Assembly (NCBI RefSeq): GCF_028290025.1
Contig: NZ_JAQGKQ010000112.1
Location: 1-64,000 of the forward strand
Reading direction: 5' to 3'
Origin: Cypionkella sp.
GTDB lineage: Bacteria; Pseudomonadota; Alphaproteobacteria; Rhodobacterales; Rhodobacteraceae
DNA: 64,000 bases
Part shown: one piece after another, positions 7,866-17,853 of the stretch
Numbering within the stretch: the stretch's first letter is position 1
Layout: every line of letters begins with the position of its first letter
Notes under the pieces: generated by a model
Told to the model about the DNA's origin: nothing
What the model saw: the letters and a program-made list of their open reading frames with translations, nothing else
The model's database searches: none
Position numbers and translations under genes: made by a program

Positions 7866-8984
7866 GTGTCGAGGTTTGACCGCTATCTGCTCTCACAACT
7901 GCTTGCGCTTTTCGGGTTCTTCTCGCTAGTGCTTGTGGGTGTATATTGGGTAAACCGGGCGGTCGGCTTGTTTGATGACCTGATCGGCGACGGCCAGTCT
8001 GCGGTGGTTTTCCTGCAATTTTCGCTGCTGACGCTGCCGAATGTGGTCCGGCTGGTGCTGCCGATTTCGGCCTTCATTGGGGCGGTTTATGTCGCCAACC
8101 GACTGATGTCGGAGTCCGAATTGGTGGTGATGCAGGCGACCGGATTCTCGGCGTTTCGGTTGGCGCGTCCTGTCTGGTATTTCGGACTGATCGTGGCCGC
8201 GATGATGCTGATCTTGATGAATGTGCTGGTGCCAGCCAGTCGCAGCGCGTTGGCGGAACGCTCGGCGGTGATCTCACAAAACGTCTCGGCACGGTTTTTG
8301 AAGGATGGCCAGTTCATTCATCCGACCGATGGCATCACGCTTTATATTCGCGAGATTGCGGCCACGGGGGAGTTGCTGGATTTGTTTTTGGCAGACGACC
8401 GAATACTTGCGACGCGGGCGCTTTATACGGCAAGAAAGGCGTTTTTCGCCAAGACCGATACCGGTCCGAAGCTGTTGATGGTGGACGGCATGGTGCAGGT
8501 TTTATCTGCAAAGGGGCAGCAGTTGTCGGTGACGCGCTTCGCTGATTTCACCTATGATATGGCGGGTCTGATGGCTGCTCCGGGGCCGCGCAAGCGCAAT
8601 ATGGCGGAGCTTTCGACGTATGAGTTGTTGGCTCCGACGCAAGAAGTGGCGACAGAAGTGCGTGAAACCGAGGATAGTCTGCGGTTTGAGGGCCATAGCC
8701 GGATCGCTCAGCCATTTACAGCGGTGGCGGCGGCGCTGATCGGGTTTGCCTCATTGCTGCTGGGGGCGTTCAGTCGGTTTGGGTTTTGGCGCCAGGTTGG
8801 CATTGCGGTGGCGTTGCTGTTGGGGGTGCAGGCGATTGCGACGGTGGCAACCAGTGTGGGCGAGGCTGTGGCGGGGGGCTGGATGCTTGCCTATGCAGCG
8901 CCGCTGATCGGGATTGCGATCGGGGTGTTCGAGCTGTGGTTTAGCCAGAGGCCGCGCCGGGTGGCAAAAATGGTGACAGCATGA
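7866..8984 (+). CDS. lptF: LPS export ABC transporter permease LptF
   Basis: A YjgP/YjgQ-type permease of about 372 residues. SRFDRYLLSQLLALFGFFSLVLVGVYWVNRAVGLFDDLI is the conserved first helix and loop. Three further helices flank a central periplasmic jelly-roll of about 170 residues. With LptG and the LptB ATPase (not in the window) it extracts LPS from the inner membrane. GTG 7866 is favoured as start; TTG 7836 is possible and would add ten residues. It overlaps lptG by ATGA. Confidence 0.9.
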   Translation: MSRFDRYLLSQLLALFGFFSLVLVGVYWVNRAVGLFDDLIGDGQSAVVFLQFSLLTLPNVVRLVLPISAFIGAVYVANRLMSESELVVMQATGFSAFRLARPVWYFGLIVAAMMLILMNVLVPASRSALAERSAVISQNVSARFLKDGQFIHPTDGITLYIREIAATGELLDLFLADDRILATRALYTARKAFFAKTDTGPKLLMVDGMVQVLSAKGQQLSVTRFADFTYDMAGLMAAPGPRKRNMAELSTYELLAPTQEVATEVRETEDSLRFEGHSRIAQPFTAVAAALIGFASLLLGAFSRFGFWRQVGIAVALLLGVQAIATVATSVGEAVAGGWMLAYAAPLIGIAIGVFELWFSQRPRRVAKMVTA

Positions 8985-10066
8985 CGCTGACATTCTATAT
9001 TGCGCGACGGTTTATGCAGATGTTCGGGCTGGTGTTCGGGGTGTTCATGGCGATTTTGCTGCTGATCGACGTTATTGATCAGTTGCGCAAATCCGGGGTG
9101 AGTTTGGGTGGGGCGTTGTATCTGTCGCTGCTCAATGTGCCGGAAAGTTTGTACCAGATCTTGCCTTTGATCATGATTTTAAGCGCGATTGCGTTGTTTT
9201 TGGGATTGGCGAGGTCTTCGGAGTTGGTGGTGGTCAGGGCTGCGGGGCGGTCTGGCTTGCATTTTCTGCTCGCTCCGGTGGTGATGGCTTTGCTGATTGG
9301 CGCGGTGGCGGTGGCGGTTTTCAATCCATTGGTGGCGGCGACCTCGAAAGCTTATGAGCGTGTGGCCGAGCGGCGGGGCCAAGATAGCGCGGTGCTGTCG
9401 CTGTCAAAAGACGGGTTTTGGATGCGGCAGGGCGGTGAGGCTGGGCAGTCGGTGATCAAGGCCGAGCGCAGCGACCCGAGTGGCACGACGTTACAGGTGG
9501 TGACGGTAATCAGCTTTGACCCGCAAGGTATGCCGTTTGAGCGGATCGAGGCGGCTTCGGCTGAATTGCTGCCGGGGGAATGGCTGCTGCATGGCGCTAA
9601 ACGCTGGTCTCTGGTGGACCCGAACCCCGAGCAAACCGCGAAGATGGCGGGCAGCGATATTCATCTGCCCACTGATCTGACGATAGATCGCCTACGGCAA
9701 GGCTTTGGTGCGCCCTCGGCTGTGGCGTTTTGGGCGCTGCCCTCGTATATCAATGCGTTAGAGCGGGCTGGGTTCTCGGCGCGGAATTATCGGGTGTGGA
9801 TGCAAATGGAGCTGGCTTTGCCGGTGTTGCTGGCGGCGATGGTGCTGATTGCGGCTGGGTTCACCATGCGGCACGCGCGGTTTGGCAAAACCGGGCAGAT
9901 GGTGCTGTTGGCGCTGCTCGGCGGATTTTTGATCTTTTTCTTACGCAACTTCGCGCAGGTTTTGGGGCAAAATGGCCAAATTCCTATATTCTTTGCCGCT
10001 TGGAGCCCTCCGATTGCCGCGACATTCCTCGCGCTTGGTTTGCTGCTGCATCTGGAGGATGGCTGA
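8981..10066 (+). CDS. lptG: LPS export ABC transporter permease LptG
   Basis: A 361-residue partner of LptF with the same architecture: one N-terminal helix (TFYIARRFMQMFGLVFGVFMAILLLIDV), two helices before a periplasmic domain of about 160 residues, then three C-terminal helices ending LALGLLLHLEDG. The segment LARSSELVVVRAAG is the family coupling loop. It is sandwiched between lptF and lptD with overlapping stops and starts, so the three are co-translated. Confidence 0.93.
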   Translation: MTLTFYIARRFMQMFGLVFGVFMAILLLIDVIDQLRKSGVSLGGALYLSLLNVPESLYQILPLIMILSAIALFLGLARSSELVVVRAAGRSGLHFLLAPVVMALLIGAVAVAVFNPLVAATSKAYERVAERRGQDSAVLSLSKDGFWMRQGGEAGQSVIKAERSDPSGTTLQVVTVISFDPQGMPFERIEAASAELLPGEWLLHGAKRWSLVDPNPEQTAKMAGSDIHLPTDLTIDRLRQGFGAPSAVAFWALPSYINALERAGFSARNYRVWMQMELALPVLLAAMVLIAAGFTMRHARFGKTGQMVLLALLGGFLIFFLRNFAQVLGQNGQIPIFFAAWSPPIAATFLALGLLLHLEDG

Positions 10067-12213
10067 TGTTTCGCCTTCTGACGTTGATCGCAGCACTATT
10101 GCTCGCCCTGCCCGCTTTGGCTCAGGACGCAGTATCCACGCAAGAACGGGCAACATTGGTTGCTGATGCCTTGCAGATCAAAGATAACTCCACCTTGATC
10201 GCGCAAGGCCATGTCGAGGTTTTCTACCAAGGTCAAAAGTTGACCGCGCAGAGCGTTACCTATGATCAGACCGCAGACCGGCTGCTGATCGAAGGTCCGA
10301 TGGTGCTAAGTGACGGAAAAGGCGCGGTGATTTTGGCCAATCAGGCCGAGATGAGCGCGGATTTTACCCAAGGGGTGCTGACCTCGGCGCGGCTGGTGTT
10401 GCAGCAGCAATTGCAACTGGCAGCGGCAGAGATACAGCGCGTGGACGGACGTTACACCGCGATGCAGCGGGTGGTGGCTTCTAGCTGTAAAATATGTGCG
10501 GGCAGTCCGACGCCGCTGTGGGAAATCCGTGCGCGCCGCGTCGTGCATGATCAGAACGAACGTCAGCTCTACTTCGATCAGGCGCAATTTCGGTTGGCGG
10601 GTGTCCCCGTGATGTACATACCGCGGCTGCGGATACCTGACCCGACGTTGAAGCGGGCTTCGGGCTTTTTGCTGCCATCGCTGCGCAACAGCTCTAACCT
10701 TGGCACCGGGCTGATGCTGCCATATTTCATCAAAATGGGCGAAAGCCGCGATTTGACGGTGACACCGTTTTTCACCACCGATGGCAATCGCACGGTCAAT
10801 CTGCGCTATCGTCAGGCGTTCGCTACCGGAGCAATAGACATTGCGGGCGGGGTTTCGCGCGACGATCTTATGCCGGGTGAGACGCGAGGCTATGTGCTCG
10901 GCACGGGTAAGTTCGCCTTGCCGCGTGGCTTTACCCTCGATTTGCGCGTCGAAGCGGTCAGCGACCCGGCTTACATTCTGGATTATGACTATCCCACCGA
11001 AGACCGGCTGGAAAGTCGCGCCGAAGTCAGTCGCACGCGGCGCAACGAATATATCTCGGGTCGCTTGATTGCGTTTCATTCGATTCGCGAGGGCGAAGAC
11101 AACGCGGCTTTGCCATCACGTATGGCAGATCTAACTTATCACCGCCGCTTTACCTTGGGCGGCTGGGGCGGTGAGGGTGGCTTTGAGTTGCAAGCGCATG
11201 GTCACGAGCGGACTTCGAACGACGCCCTGAATGACAGCAACAACGATGACATCGCAGATGGCCGCGATACGCAACGGGTGTCGCTGCGCGCCGACTGGCG
11301 CAAGAATTACCTGCTGGATAATGGCATGGAGGCGGCAGTGCTGGGCGAGGCAGCAGCCGACTTTTACTTGATCGGGCAAGACGCAGACTATGATGGCAGC
11401 AAAACCAGGCTGCATAGCGCGGTCGGAGCAGAGTTGCGCTGGCCTTGGGTGAAGTCACAGGCCAACGGCGTATCTCAGGTGATCGAGCCGGTGATGCAGA
11501 TCGTCGTGGGATCGCGTTCGGGCACCACCATTCCGAATGAGGATTCGACTCTGGTCGAGTTTGACGAGGCCAATCTGTTTGATCTAAGCCGTTTTCCCGG
11601 AGCGGACGCGGTAGAAAACGGCACGCGGGCTAATTTGGGGGTGAGCTATCTTCGGCTTGACCCGAACGGCTGGACCTTGGGGATGACTGTAGGTCGGGTG
11701 CTGCGCGCCGAAGACACCGGGCAGTTCAGCGAAGGTTCGGGGCTAAGCGGTGTCAGTTCAGATTGGATGGCTGCCTGGCAGTTGAATATAGCCGGCTTTG
11801 ATTTGACCAACCGGCTGTTGTTTGACGATGATCTTGCCATGACCAAAGCGGAGTTGCAGGCGGCCTATACGGCTGACCGTTTCACGCTGGTGACGGGTTA
11901 TGTGCATACCGAGGCAGATGCGGCGGAAAATCGTCGAAAACCGATTTCCGAGCTGACCTTGGCCTCTAGCTATCAATTGACGGATAATTGGGCGGGCCGC
12001 GTCGCCAGCCGCTACGACTTTGAGGCAGAGCGCGCGGCGAAGGCGGGGTTGGGGCTAACCTTCCGCAACGAATGTATGCTGGTCGATCTTTCACTCTCGC
12101 GTCGGTTCACGTCCTCGACTAGTGTGAAGCCGACCACATCTTTCGGGCTTTCGGTGGAACTTTTGGGCTTTGGCGGCAGCTCTACGCCGGGGCCAGCACG
12201 TCAGTGCAGATAG
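10066..12213 (+). CDS. lptD: LPS assembly outer-membrane protein LptD
   Basis: A 715-residue protein with a signal peptide (MFRLLTLIAALLLALPALAQ). An OstA/LptA-like N-terminal domain (LVADALQIKDNSTLIAQGHVEVFYQG) is followed by a large beta-barrel region rich in alternating aromatic strands. Four cysteines are visible, a CKIC pair near residue 140 and two near the C-terminus (RNECMLV and the last residues), which could form the disulfides known to matter for LptD. It inserts LPS into the outer leaflet. The track start 9730 is a read-through of lptG in another frame; GGAGG precedes ATG 10066, which overlaps the lptG stop. Confidence 0.95.
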   Translation: MFRLLTLIAALLLALPALAQDAVSTQERATLVADALQIKDNSTLIAQGHVEVFYQGQKLTAQSVTYDQTADRLLIEGPMVLSDGKGAVILANQAEMSADFTQGVLTSARLVLQQQLQLAAAEIQRVDGRYTAMQRVVASSCKICAGSPTPLWEIRARRVVHDQNERQLYFDQAQFRLAGVPVMYIPRLRIPDPTLKRASGFLLPSLRNSSNLGTGLMLPYFIKMGESRDLTVTPFFTTDGNRTVNLRYRQAFATGAIDIAGGVSRDDLMPGETRGYVLGTGKFALPRGFTLDLRVEAVSDPAYILDYDYPTEDRLESRAEVSRTRRNEYISGRLIAFHSIREGEDNAALPSRMADLTYHRRFTLGGWGGEGGFELQAHGHERTSNDALNDSNNDDIADGRDTQRVSLRADWRKNYLLDNGMEAAVLGEAAADFYLIGQDADYDGSKTRLHSAVGAELRWPWVKSQANGVSQVIEPVMQIVVGSRSGTTIPNEDSTLVEFDEANLFDLSRFPGADAVENGTRANLGVSYLRLDPNGWTLGMTVGRVLRAEDTGQFSEGSGLSGVSSDWMAAWQLNIAGFDLTNRLLFDDDLAMTKAELQAAYTADRFTLVTGYVHTEADAAENRRKPISELTLASSYQLTDNWAGRVASRYDFEAERAAKAGLGLTFRNECMLVDLSLSRRFTSSTSVKPTTSFGLSVELLGFGGSSTPGPARQCR

Positions 12214-12304
12214 TAAATCCCAATGGTCTTAACTGGCACTGGGCCTAAGCAAGTATCAGCGTTATACTGCGCTGGATAAAAGAAACGGACGACGGCAGGT
12301 GATC

Positions 12305-13501
12305 ATGGTGCGACCCGCAGGCATACGGATGGTTTTGGCGCTTACGGCGCTGGTTGGCTTGGCTGCACCGATTGCGGCGGGGCCATTCACTCCGGTCAAG
12401 ATTGTGAATGATCAGGCGATCACGCAGTTTGAATACGAGCAGCGCTTGCTGTTCATGCAGCTGTTGCGCCAGCCCGGTGATCTGGAAAAAGCCGCGATGG
12501 ATACGCTGGTGGACGATCGCTTGCGGATGTCAGCGGCCAAGCAGTTTGGCGTCAAGATGTCGCCAGAACGGCTGAAAACCGGGATGGAGGAGTTCGCCTC
12601 GCGCGCCAATCTCACTGCTGACAAGTTCATCGCGATCATCGGTGAAGCTGGCGTGCAGCCGGAGACGTTCCGTGATTTCGTCGAGGCAGGTCTGGTGTGG
12701 CGCGAGATCATCCGTGGCAAATACGCGCCGACGGTGTCGATTTCTGAGACGCAGATCGACCGGGCTTTGGCGAATGGGCGGCCGTTGGTGGCTTTGCAGG
12801 TGCGGTTGTCCGAAATCGTCATTCCAGCGGTTGGGGCTGGCCGCGATGCGGCGTTGCAAAAGGCTGACCATCTGCGGCTATTGCTGCGCGGCGGGCAAGA
12901 CTTTGCGGCTTTGGCGCGGCAAAACTCCAGTGCGGCTTCGGCTGTGCGCGGTGGGGCGCTGGATTGGATGCTGTTGACGCAGCTGAAGCCCGATGCAGCA
13001 GCGGCGGTGCGTGGTTTGGCGCCCGGAGCGGTCTCTGCACCGGTGGTGCTGGACGATAGTGTGGTGATCTACCAGATGCAGGAGCAAAAGCAGGAGCTTA
13101 CAAAGCCTGCGGGCATCGTGGTGGATTATGCGACCTATCTCGTGCCGGATGATGGCACTTCTGCCGCAAAATTGCGCTCGCAAGTGGATACCTGCGCCGA
13201 TCTTTATGGCGCGGCCAAAGGTACCTCGGCGGATCGCTTGACGCGGCAGACCGTGCCGCAGGGCCAGGTGCCAAGCGATATTGCAGGGGCTTTGTCGCTG
13301 CTGGACGCGGGCGAGACTTCGACGGCTGTGACGCGTGGCGGCTGGCGGGTGTTTTTGATGCTGTGTCGCAGGGGTCCGCCGGAAACCGAACTGCCAAGTC
13401 GGGATGAGGTCAAATTGCAATTGACCAACCAGATTTTGGGGGCGCAGGCGGATATTTATCTGGAAGAACTGCGCTCTGAAGCGATGATCCGCACGCCATG
13501 A
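12305..13501 (+). CDS. surA: Periplasmic chaperone / peptidyl-prolyl isomerase SurA
   Basis: A 398-residue secreted protein. The signal peptide ends near IAAGPFTP. A SurA N-terminal domain follows ([24 protein letters not shown]), then one parvulin-type domain around residues 165-270 ([18 protein letters not shown]...[12 protein letters not shown]) and a C-terminal segment. Only one parvulin domain is evident, whereas E. coli SurA has two. It would escort outer-membrane proteins such as LptD, encoded just upstream. ATG 12305 is chosen; GTG 12299 is an alternative. The downstream pdxA begins 10 bp later. Confidence 0.87.
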   Translation: MVRPAGIRMVLALTALVGLAAPIAAGPFTPVKIVNDQAITQFEYEQRLLFMQLLRQPGDLEKAAMDTLVDDRLRMSAAKQFGVKMSPERLKTGMEEFASRANLTADKFIAIIGEAGVQPETFRDFVEAGLVWREIIRGKYAPTVSISETQIDRALANGRPLVALQVRLSEIVIPAVGAGRDAALQKADHLRLLLRGGQDFAALARQNSSAASAVRGGALDWMLLTQLKPDAAAAVRGLAPGAVSAPVVLDDSVVIYQMQEQKQELTKPAGIVVDYATYLVPDDGTSAAKLRSQVDTCADLYGAAKGTSADRLTRQTVPQGQVPSDIAGALSLLDAGETSTAVTRGGWRVFLMLCRRGPPETELPSRDEVKLQLTNQILGAQADIYLEELRSEAMIRTP

Positions 13502-13511
13502 GTTTGCGCGG

Positions 13512-14480
13512 ATGAGGCTTCCGGTTGCGCTGACCTGTGGCGATCCGTCTGGGGTCGGGCCGGAACTGGCGCTTAGCGCGCGGGCGGCGTTGGGGACGGA
13601 GGTGCCGTTGTTCTGGATCGGTGATCCTCGACATCTGGGCGCGGGTGCGTTTCAGCAAATAGCGACGCCTGCCGAAGCCGAGGCGGTGCCCGCGCATCTG
13701 CTGCCGGTGTTGGCGCACCGATTTGCCGGCCGCGCGGTGCCAAGTCAGCCAGCGCCCGCCAATGCGGCAGGGGTAATTGAGGTGATCGAGCGGGCGGTGG
13801 CCTTGGTGCAGGCCGGGCAAGCCGCGGCGGTATGCACGGCACCGATCCACAAGAAGGCTCTCAAGGATGGCGCAGGGTTTGCGTTTCCCGGCCATACCGA
13901 GTTTCTGGCGCATCTGGCGGGGGTTGAGCGGGTGGTAATGATGCTCGCGTCACCACTGTTGCGGGTGGTGCCAGTGACGATTCATATCGCGATTGAAGAC
14001 GTGCCGGGAGCTTTGACGACGGAGCTGCTAGAAGACACCATTCGCATCACGGATGCCGGGTTGCGGCGGGATTTCGGACTGGCGAAGCCTCGGTTGGCGG
14101 TGGCGGGGCTGAACCCACATGCGGGCGAAGGCGGCGCTATGGGGTGGGAGGAGATCAATCTGATTACCCCGGTGCTGGATCGGTTGCGGGCTGAAGGGTT
14201 TGATCTGCGCGGGCCGTCGTCGGCCGATACGATGTTTCACGCGCGGGCGCGCGAAGGCTATGACGCAGCGATTTGCATGTATCACGATCAGGCGCTTATC
14301 CCGATCAAAACGCTGGATTTCGATGGCGGAGTGAACGTGACCTTGGGGCTGCCGTTCGTGCGGACATCACCGGATCATGGCACGGCGTATGACATTGCGG
14401 GCAAAGGTTTGGCGCGGCCGGACAGTTTGATTGCGGCGCTAAGAATGGCGCATCAGATGGCAGCGGCGCGCTTGGGGTGA
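13512..14480 (+). CDS. pdxA: 4-hydroxythreonine-4-phosphate dehydrogenase
   Basis: A 322-residue NAD-dependent enzyme of vitamin B6 synthesis. It oxidises 4-phosphohydroxythreonine, and the product is used by PdxJ. Recognisable blocks are [13 protein letters not shown] at the start, [11 protein letters not shown] with a metal-binding histidine near residue 128, [12 protein letters not shown], and [26 protein letters not shown] with the other metal histidine. The length is normal. It sits between surA and rsmA, a common arrangement in proteobacteria. Confidence 0.95.
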   Translation: MRLPVALTCGDPSGVGPELALSARAALGTEVPLFWIGDPRHLGAGAFQQIATPAEAEAVPAHLLPVLAHRFAGRAVPSQPAPANAAGVIEVIERAVALVQAGQAAAVCTAPIHKKALKDGAGFAFPGHTEFLAHLAGVERVVMMLASPLLRVVPVTIHIAIEDVPGALTTELLEDTIRITDAGLRRDFGLAKPRLAVAGLNPHAGEGGAMGWEEINLITPVLDRLRAEGFDLRGPSSADTMFHARAREGYDAAICMYHDQALIPIKTLDFDGGVNVTLGLPFVRTSPDHGTAYDIAGKGLARPDSLIAALRMAHQMAAARLG

Positions 14481-14485
14481 ATCAG

Positions 14486-14520
14486 CGGGGGCCAGCCCCC
14501 CGCGCCCCCGGGATATTTGA
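14486..14520 (+). repeat. Dispersed GC-rich intergenic repeat, copy 1
   Basis: GGGGGCCAGCCCCC forms a short stem, followed by CGCGCCCCCGGGATATTTGAGC. The same layout occurs at 27479, and the ATATT tail also recurs near 21005 and 33896. It lies between the pdxA stop and the rsmA ribosome site. Confidence 0.7.
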
Positions 14521-14536
14521 GCACAGAGGATGAATT

Positions 14537-15379
14537 ATGGGCACGATTGACGGGTTGCCGCCTCTGCGTGAGGTGATCAGGGCGCATGATCTGGTGGCGA
14601 AAAAGCAGCTCGGGCAGAACTTTCTGCTCGATCTGAACCTGACCGCGAAGATTGCGCGGCTGGCGGGGGATTTGTCGGCTTGTGACGTGCTGGAGGTTGG
14701 CCCCGGCCCGGGCGGGCTGACGCGCGGGCTGTTGGTGGAAGGTGCGCGGCGGGTTTTGGCGGTAGAAAAAGACCCGCGTTGTGTGCCTGCGCTGGAGGAA
14801 ATCAGCGCGGCCTATCCGGGGCGGTTGGAGATTATCAACGCCGATGCGATGGAAATTGACGTGCTGGGGCATTTGAATGCGCCAGTGCGGGTGATCGCGA
14901 ATTTACCTTATAATGTCGGCACCGAGCTGTTGATCCGCTGGCTTACGCCGCAGGTCTGGCCGCCGTTTTGGCAGAGCCTGACGCTGATGTTTCAAAAAGA
15001 GGTGGCCGAGCGGATCGTCGCGAAGCCCCGCACCGAACATTATGGCAGGCTGGCTTTGCTGGTCGGCTGGCGCTGCGACGCAAAGATCGTCATGCATTTG
15101 CCACCCGAGGCGTTTACGCCCGCGCCGAAAGTGCATTCGGCTGTGGTGCATTTCACCCGGTTGGAGCAGCCTCGGTTTCCAGCCGATGAGGTGGTTTTGA
15201 ACCGCATCACCACGATGGCGTTTGGGCAGCGGCGCAAGATGCTGCGCTCTAGTTTAAAGGGAATGGGGCCCGCGATTGAGGCCCAGTTGGTAGCCGCGGA
15301 GATCGAGCCGACCGCGCGGGCTGAGGAGATTTCGCTGGAGCGGTTTTGTGCTTTGGCAAGGATCGTGGCGGCGGGCTGA
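14537..15379 (+). CDS. rsmA: 16S rRNA dimethyladenosine transferase (A1518/A1519)
   Basis: A 280-residue KsgA/RsmA methyltransferase. [19 protein letters not shown] is the N-terminal signature, [14 protein letters not shown] the SAM-binding loop near residue 54, and [16 protein letters not shown] the catalytic NLPY motif. The C-terminal domain contains [15 protein letters not shown]. It dimethylates two adjacent adenines late in 30S assembly. A strong bidirectional terminator follows. Confidence 0.96.
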   Translation: MGTIDGLPPLREVIRAHDLVAKKQLGQNFLLDLNLTAKIARLAGDLSACDVLEVGPGPGGLTRGLLVEGARRVLAVEKDPRCVPALEEISAAYPGRLEIINADAMEIDVLGHLNAPVRVIANLPYNVGTELLIRWLTPQVWPPFWQSLTLMFQKEVAERIVAKPRTEHYGRLALLVGWRCDAKIVMHLPPEAFTPAPKVHSAVVHFTRLEQPRFPADEVVLNRITTMAFGQRRKMLRSSLKGMGPAIEAQLVAAEIEPTARAEEISLERFCALARIVAAG

Positions 15380-15399
15380 ACACCTTTGCCATTGAGAGC

Positions 15400-15426
15400 A
15401 AAAAGCCCGCTCATGGCGGGCTTTTT
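15400..15426. terminator. Bidirectional Rho-independent terminator, rsmA / DUF4167 gene
   Basis: AAAAAGCCCGC and GCGGGCTTTTT are perfect arms around TCATG. The A and T runs on both sides let it serve the two convergent genes. Confidence 0.9.
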
Positions 15427-15468
15427 GGTGACGTGTGTAATTATAAGTCTCTAGCTTACCGGGCAGAA

Positions 15469-16803
15469 TTATTCGGTCGGGTCAGCGTCAACCGGCGAGC
15501 TGTCAGGGACAACCAATTTCCTCTGGCGCGGTGCGCGCGTGGTTTTGGGTGCCACCTCTGCGCTTGGCTGAGCTTCGGCTGCCGGTTTCGCGGCGCGCGG
15601 CGCACGGGTTTTGGCAGGTGCGGCGGCGGCTTGTTCTACCTGCGCCACAACGGCCGCAGGCGATTCGAAGCGTGGAGCTTCTGCGCGGGGTGCTTCTGCA
15701 CGCGGAGTTTCGACACGCGGAGTTTCGACGCTTGGATTTTCGCCATTTCGATTTTCGACACGAGGTGTGTCAACTGTGGCTTCGTCTCGGGCGCTTACAA
15801 AACGTGGCGTCTCAGTGCGAGGAGCCTCGGTGCGTGGCGTCTCGGTGCGAGGAGCCTCAGTGCGAGGAGTTTCGGTGCGCGGTTGTTGTTCAACTCGCGG
15901 CTGTTCGGCGCGTTGTTGTTCGCTACGAGGTTGTTCGTTGCGCTGCTGGTCGTTGCGCTGCTGATCGCTGCGCTGCTGATCGTTGCGCTGCTGATCGTTG
16001 CGGGGTGGGCGTTGCTCGCGGTTTTTGTCATCGCGGGGACGGTTTTCCTGACGGTTGCCGTCTGTACGACGCTGCTGTTCTTGGCGTGGCTGCGCGTTGT
16101 CGCGCGGCTGGTTATTGTGCTGCACGTAATCGCGCTGTTGCGCGTTGTCACGCTGTTGGCCGTCTCGCTGCTGATTATCGCGAGCTTGCCCATCACGCTG
16201 CTGGTTATCGCGGCGGTAATTTTCTTGGCGCGGCTGCGGGCGGCTTGCCTCGGGCAGATCGACAAGAGTGTGTTCGTCTTCATCCACCACGCTGAAACCG
16301 CCGGTGTAGGGCTGTTCTGCCTCGCTGGAATCACTCCGCTCGGGACGGTAATCGCCACGCTCATTGCGGTAGTCTTGCCGATCACGGTTGCCAGTTTGGC
16401 CGCCGCTTTGGCTGTTCTGATTATTTTGGCTGTTGTGATTATTTTGACCGGGCTGATAGTTCTGGCCGGTCTGGCCGTTGTTTTGGCCGTTCTGATTGCC
16501 TTGGCTGTTCTGATTGCCGCCTTGGTATTGCTGGCGGGTCTCTTGTTCAGCAGCCATCTCGCGCGTGGCTTCGGCCAACATGCGGGTGTAATGCTCGGCG
16601 TGCTGGCTGAAGTTTTCAGCCGCCACACGGTCATTCGACCGCTGGGCATCGCCTGCCAGCATCTGATATTTCTCGATAATCTGTTGCGGCGTGCCGCGCA
16701 CTTTGCCTTCGGGGCCGGAGCTGTCGAAGACGCGGTTGATGATATTGCCGAGAGTGCGCGGGCGGTTCGTCTTTGAACGCGAACGGGACTTGGAAGAGCG
16801 CAT
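15469..16803 (-). CDS. DUF4167 domain protein with long low-complexity repeats
   Basis: A 444-residue protein. The first ~80 residues (PRTLGNIINRVFDSSGPEGKVRGTPQQIIEKYQMLAGDA) are the DUF4167 domain found across Alphaproteobacteria. The rest is disordered: a Gln/Asn-rich stretch, an array of QQRNDQQRSD-like five-residue units, an array of TPRTEAPRTE ten-residue units, and a basic Ala/Lys/Pro-rich tail with APRAAKPAA. The strong positive charge suggests binding to RNA or DNA, but no function is established. It lies downstream of prmC on the same strand after a 180-bp gap. The 476-residue Leu/Val-rich ORF on the other strand is a shadow of these repeats. Confidence 0.85.
   Translation of the reverse strand: MRSSKSRSRSKTNRPRTLGNIINRVFDSSGPEGKVRGTPQQIIEKYQMLAGDAQRSNDRVAAENFSQHAEHYTRMLAEATREMAAEQETRQQYQGGNQNSQGNQNGQNNGQTGQNYQPGQNNHNSQNNQNSQSGGQTGNRDRQDYRNERGDYRPERSDSSEAEQPYTGGFSVVDEDEHTLVDLPEASRPQPRQENYRRDNQQRDGQARDNQQRDGQQRDNAQQRDYVQHNNQPRDNAQPRQEQQRRTDGNRQENRPRDDKNREQRPPRNDQQRNDQQRSDQQRNDQQRNEQPRSEQQRAEQPRVEQQPRTETPRTEAPRTETPRTEAPRTETPRFVSARDEATVDTPRVENRNGENPSVETPRVETPRAEAPRAEAPRFESPAAVVAQVEQAAAAPAKTRAPRAAKPAAEAQPSAEVAPKTTRAPRQRKLVVPDSSPVDADPTE
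15804..16001. repeat. Tandem coding repeats inside the DUF4167 gene
   Basis: Two imperfect 30-bp units beginning GTGGCGTCTC lie at 15804-15833 and 15834-15863, followed by half a unit; they encode TPRTEAPRTE. A second array of about 15-bp units (CGCTGCTGATCGTTG-like) at about 15936-16001 encodes QQRND/QQRSD. The unit lengths are multiples of three, so copy changes keep the frame. Confidence 0.8.
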
Positions 16804-16983
16804 CTTGTCCTTTGATCCAGATGGTCCGGGAGAATGCGCCTAATCCACTTAGGATCGTCAGCCCCTTAAGGCTTGGCAGCAATGACCGGGTTTGCGCGTG
16901 TCAGTGCCGAATTGCACCGAATATCGCGTGGAAATGAATAATCACAGGGGGGGCTTGCTGACAAGCAGATTCTTGCAAAACGG

Positions 16984-17853
16984 TTACATTTCGCCACAAT
17001 TATCAGCGTTTCGCGGCTTTTGGGCACAAACAACGCGGTTTCGGCCATCCATGTCTTGCAGCACTCGGATGTTTTCCAGCCCCCGATCTGCAAGCAGCAT
17101 GGATACAACATGGGCTTGGCTTGGCCCGATTTCAAGGATCAGCCGCCCACCAGCCAACAGCCGCGCGGGGGCTTGGGCAGCGATGGCACGGTAGGCATCA
17201 AGGCCGTCGCCGCCGGGGGTGAGGGCGGCGTGAGGCTCCCATTGCAGCACCTCGGGGGCAAGGTCGGGCATCTCAGCGGCTGCGATATAGGGCGGGTTGG
17301 ACACGATCAGGTCGAAGCGGCCGGGGATGGAATTCAGCCAATCGGACTGCAGGAATTGCGCTCGGGGGGTGAGGTTGAGGGTGGCCGCGTTTGTTTTGGC
17401 TACGTCGAGGGCTTTGGCGGACAAATCGCTGCCGACGCCGCTCGCCATTGGCATGTCGGCGAGGCAGGACAGCAGGATGCAGCCGGTGCCAGTGCCAAGG
17501 TCGAGCATTTTCAAGAAAGGGCGGGTCAGGGCCTCGGCGACGAGAATTTCGGTTTCGGGGCGCGGGTCGAGGGTGTCGCGCGTGACTTTGAAGCTGCGGC
17601 CCCAGAACAGGCGCTGGCCGGTGATTTGCGCCACCGGCTGACGATCGAGGCGGGCGGTGATGGCTTTTTCGAATGCGGCTTGCGCCTGATCGGTCATTGC
17701 GTCGGGCAGATGCAGGGTCAGGCGATCAGCGGCGATGCCCATGGCATAGGCGAGCAGCAGGCGGGCGTCGCGCGGAGCATTTTCGATGCCAGCGGCAGTC
17801 AGCCGCGGGATGGCGGCGCGCAGGACTGCTTGCGCCGTCGTAGCGGCCGTCAT
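16984..17853 (-). CDS. prmC: Release factor glutamine methyltransferase
   Basis: A 289-residue SAM-dependent methyltransferase that modifies the GGQ glutamine of release factors. Seen are [31 protein letters not shown] (PrmC signature), [15 protein letters not shown] (SAM loop) and [13 protein letters not shown] with the catalytic NPPY. Its start overlaps the prfA stop by 4 bp, so enzyme and substrate are coupled, as in many bacteria. Confidence 0.95.
   Translation of the reverse strand: MTAATTAQAVLRAAIPRLTAAGIENAPRDARLLLAYAMGIAADRLTLHLPDAMTDQAQAAFEKAITARLDRQPVAQITGQRLFWGRSFKVTRDTLDPRPETEILVAEALTRPFLKMLDLGTGTGCILLSCLADMPMASGVGSDLSAKALDVAKTNAATLNLTPRAQFLQSDWLNSIPGRFDLIVSNPPYIAAAEMPDLAPEVLQWEPHAALTPGGDGLDAYRAIAAQAPARLLAGGRLILEIGPSQAHVVSMLLADRGLENIRVLQDMDGRNRVVCAQKPRNADNCGEM

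Noticed and set aside
9730-10065. Upstream extension of lptD to 827 aa
   Set aside because: It reads lptG in another frame; the signal peptide and ribosome site place the start at 10066.
15346-16776. 476-aa Leu/Val/Ala-rich plus-strand ORF that looks like a membrane protein
   Set aside because: It is the antisense of the Gln/Asn/Arg repeats in the DUF4167 gene, which mechanically yields Leu/Val codons.
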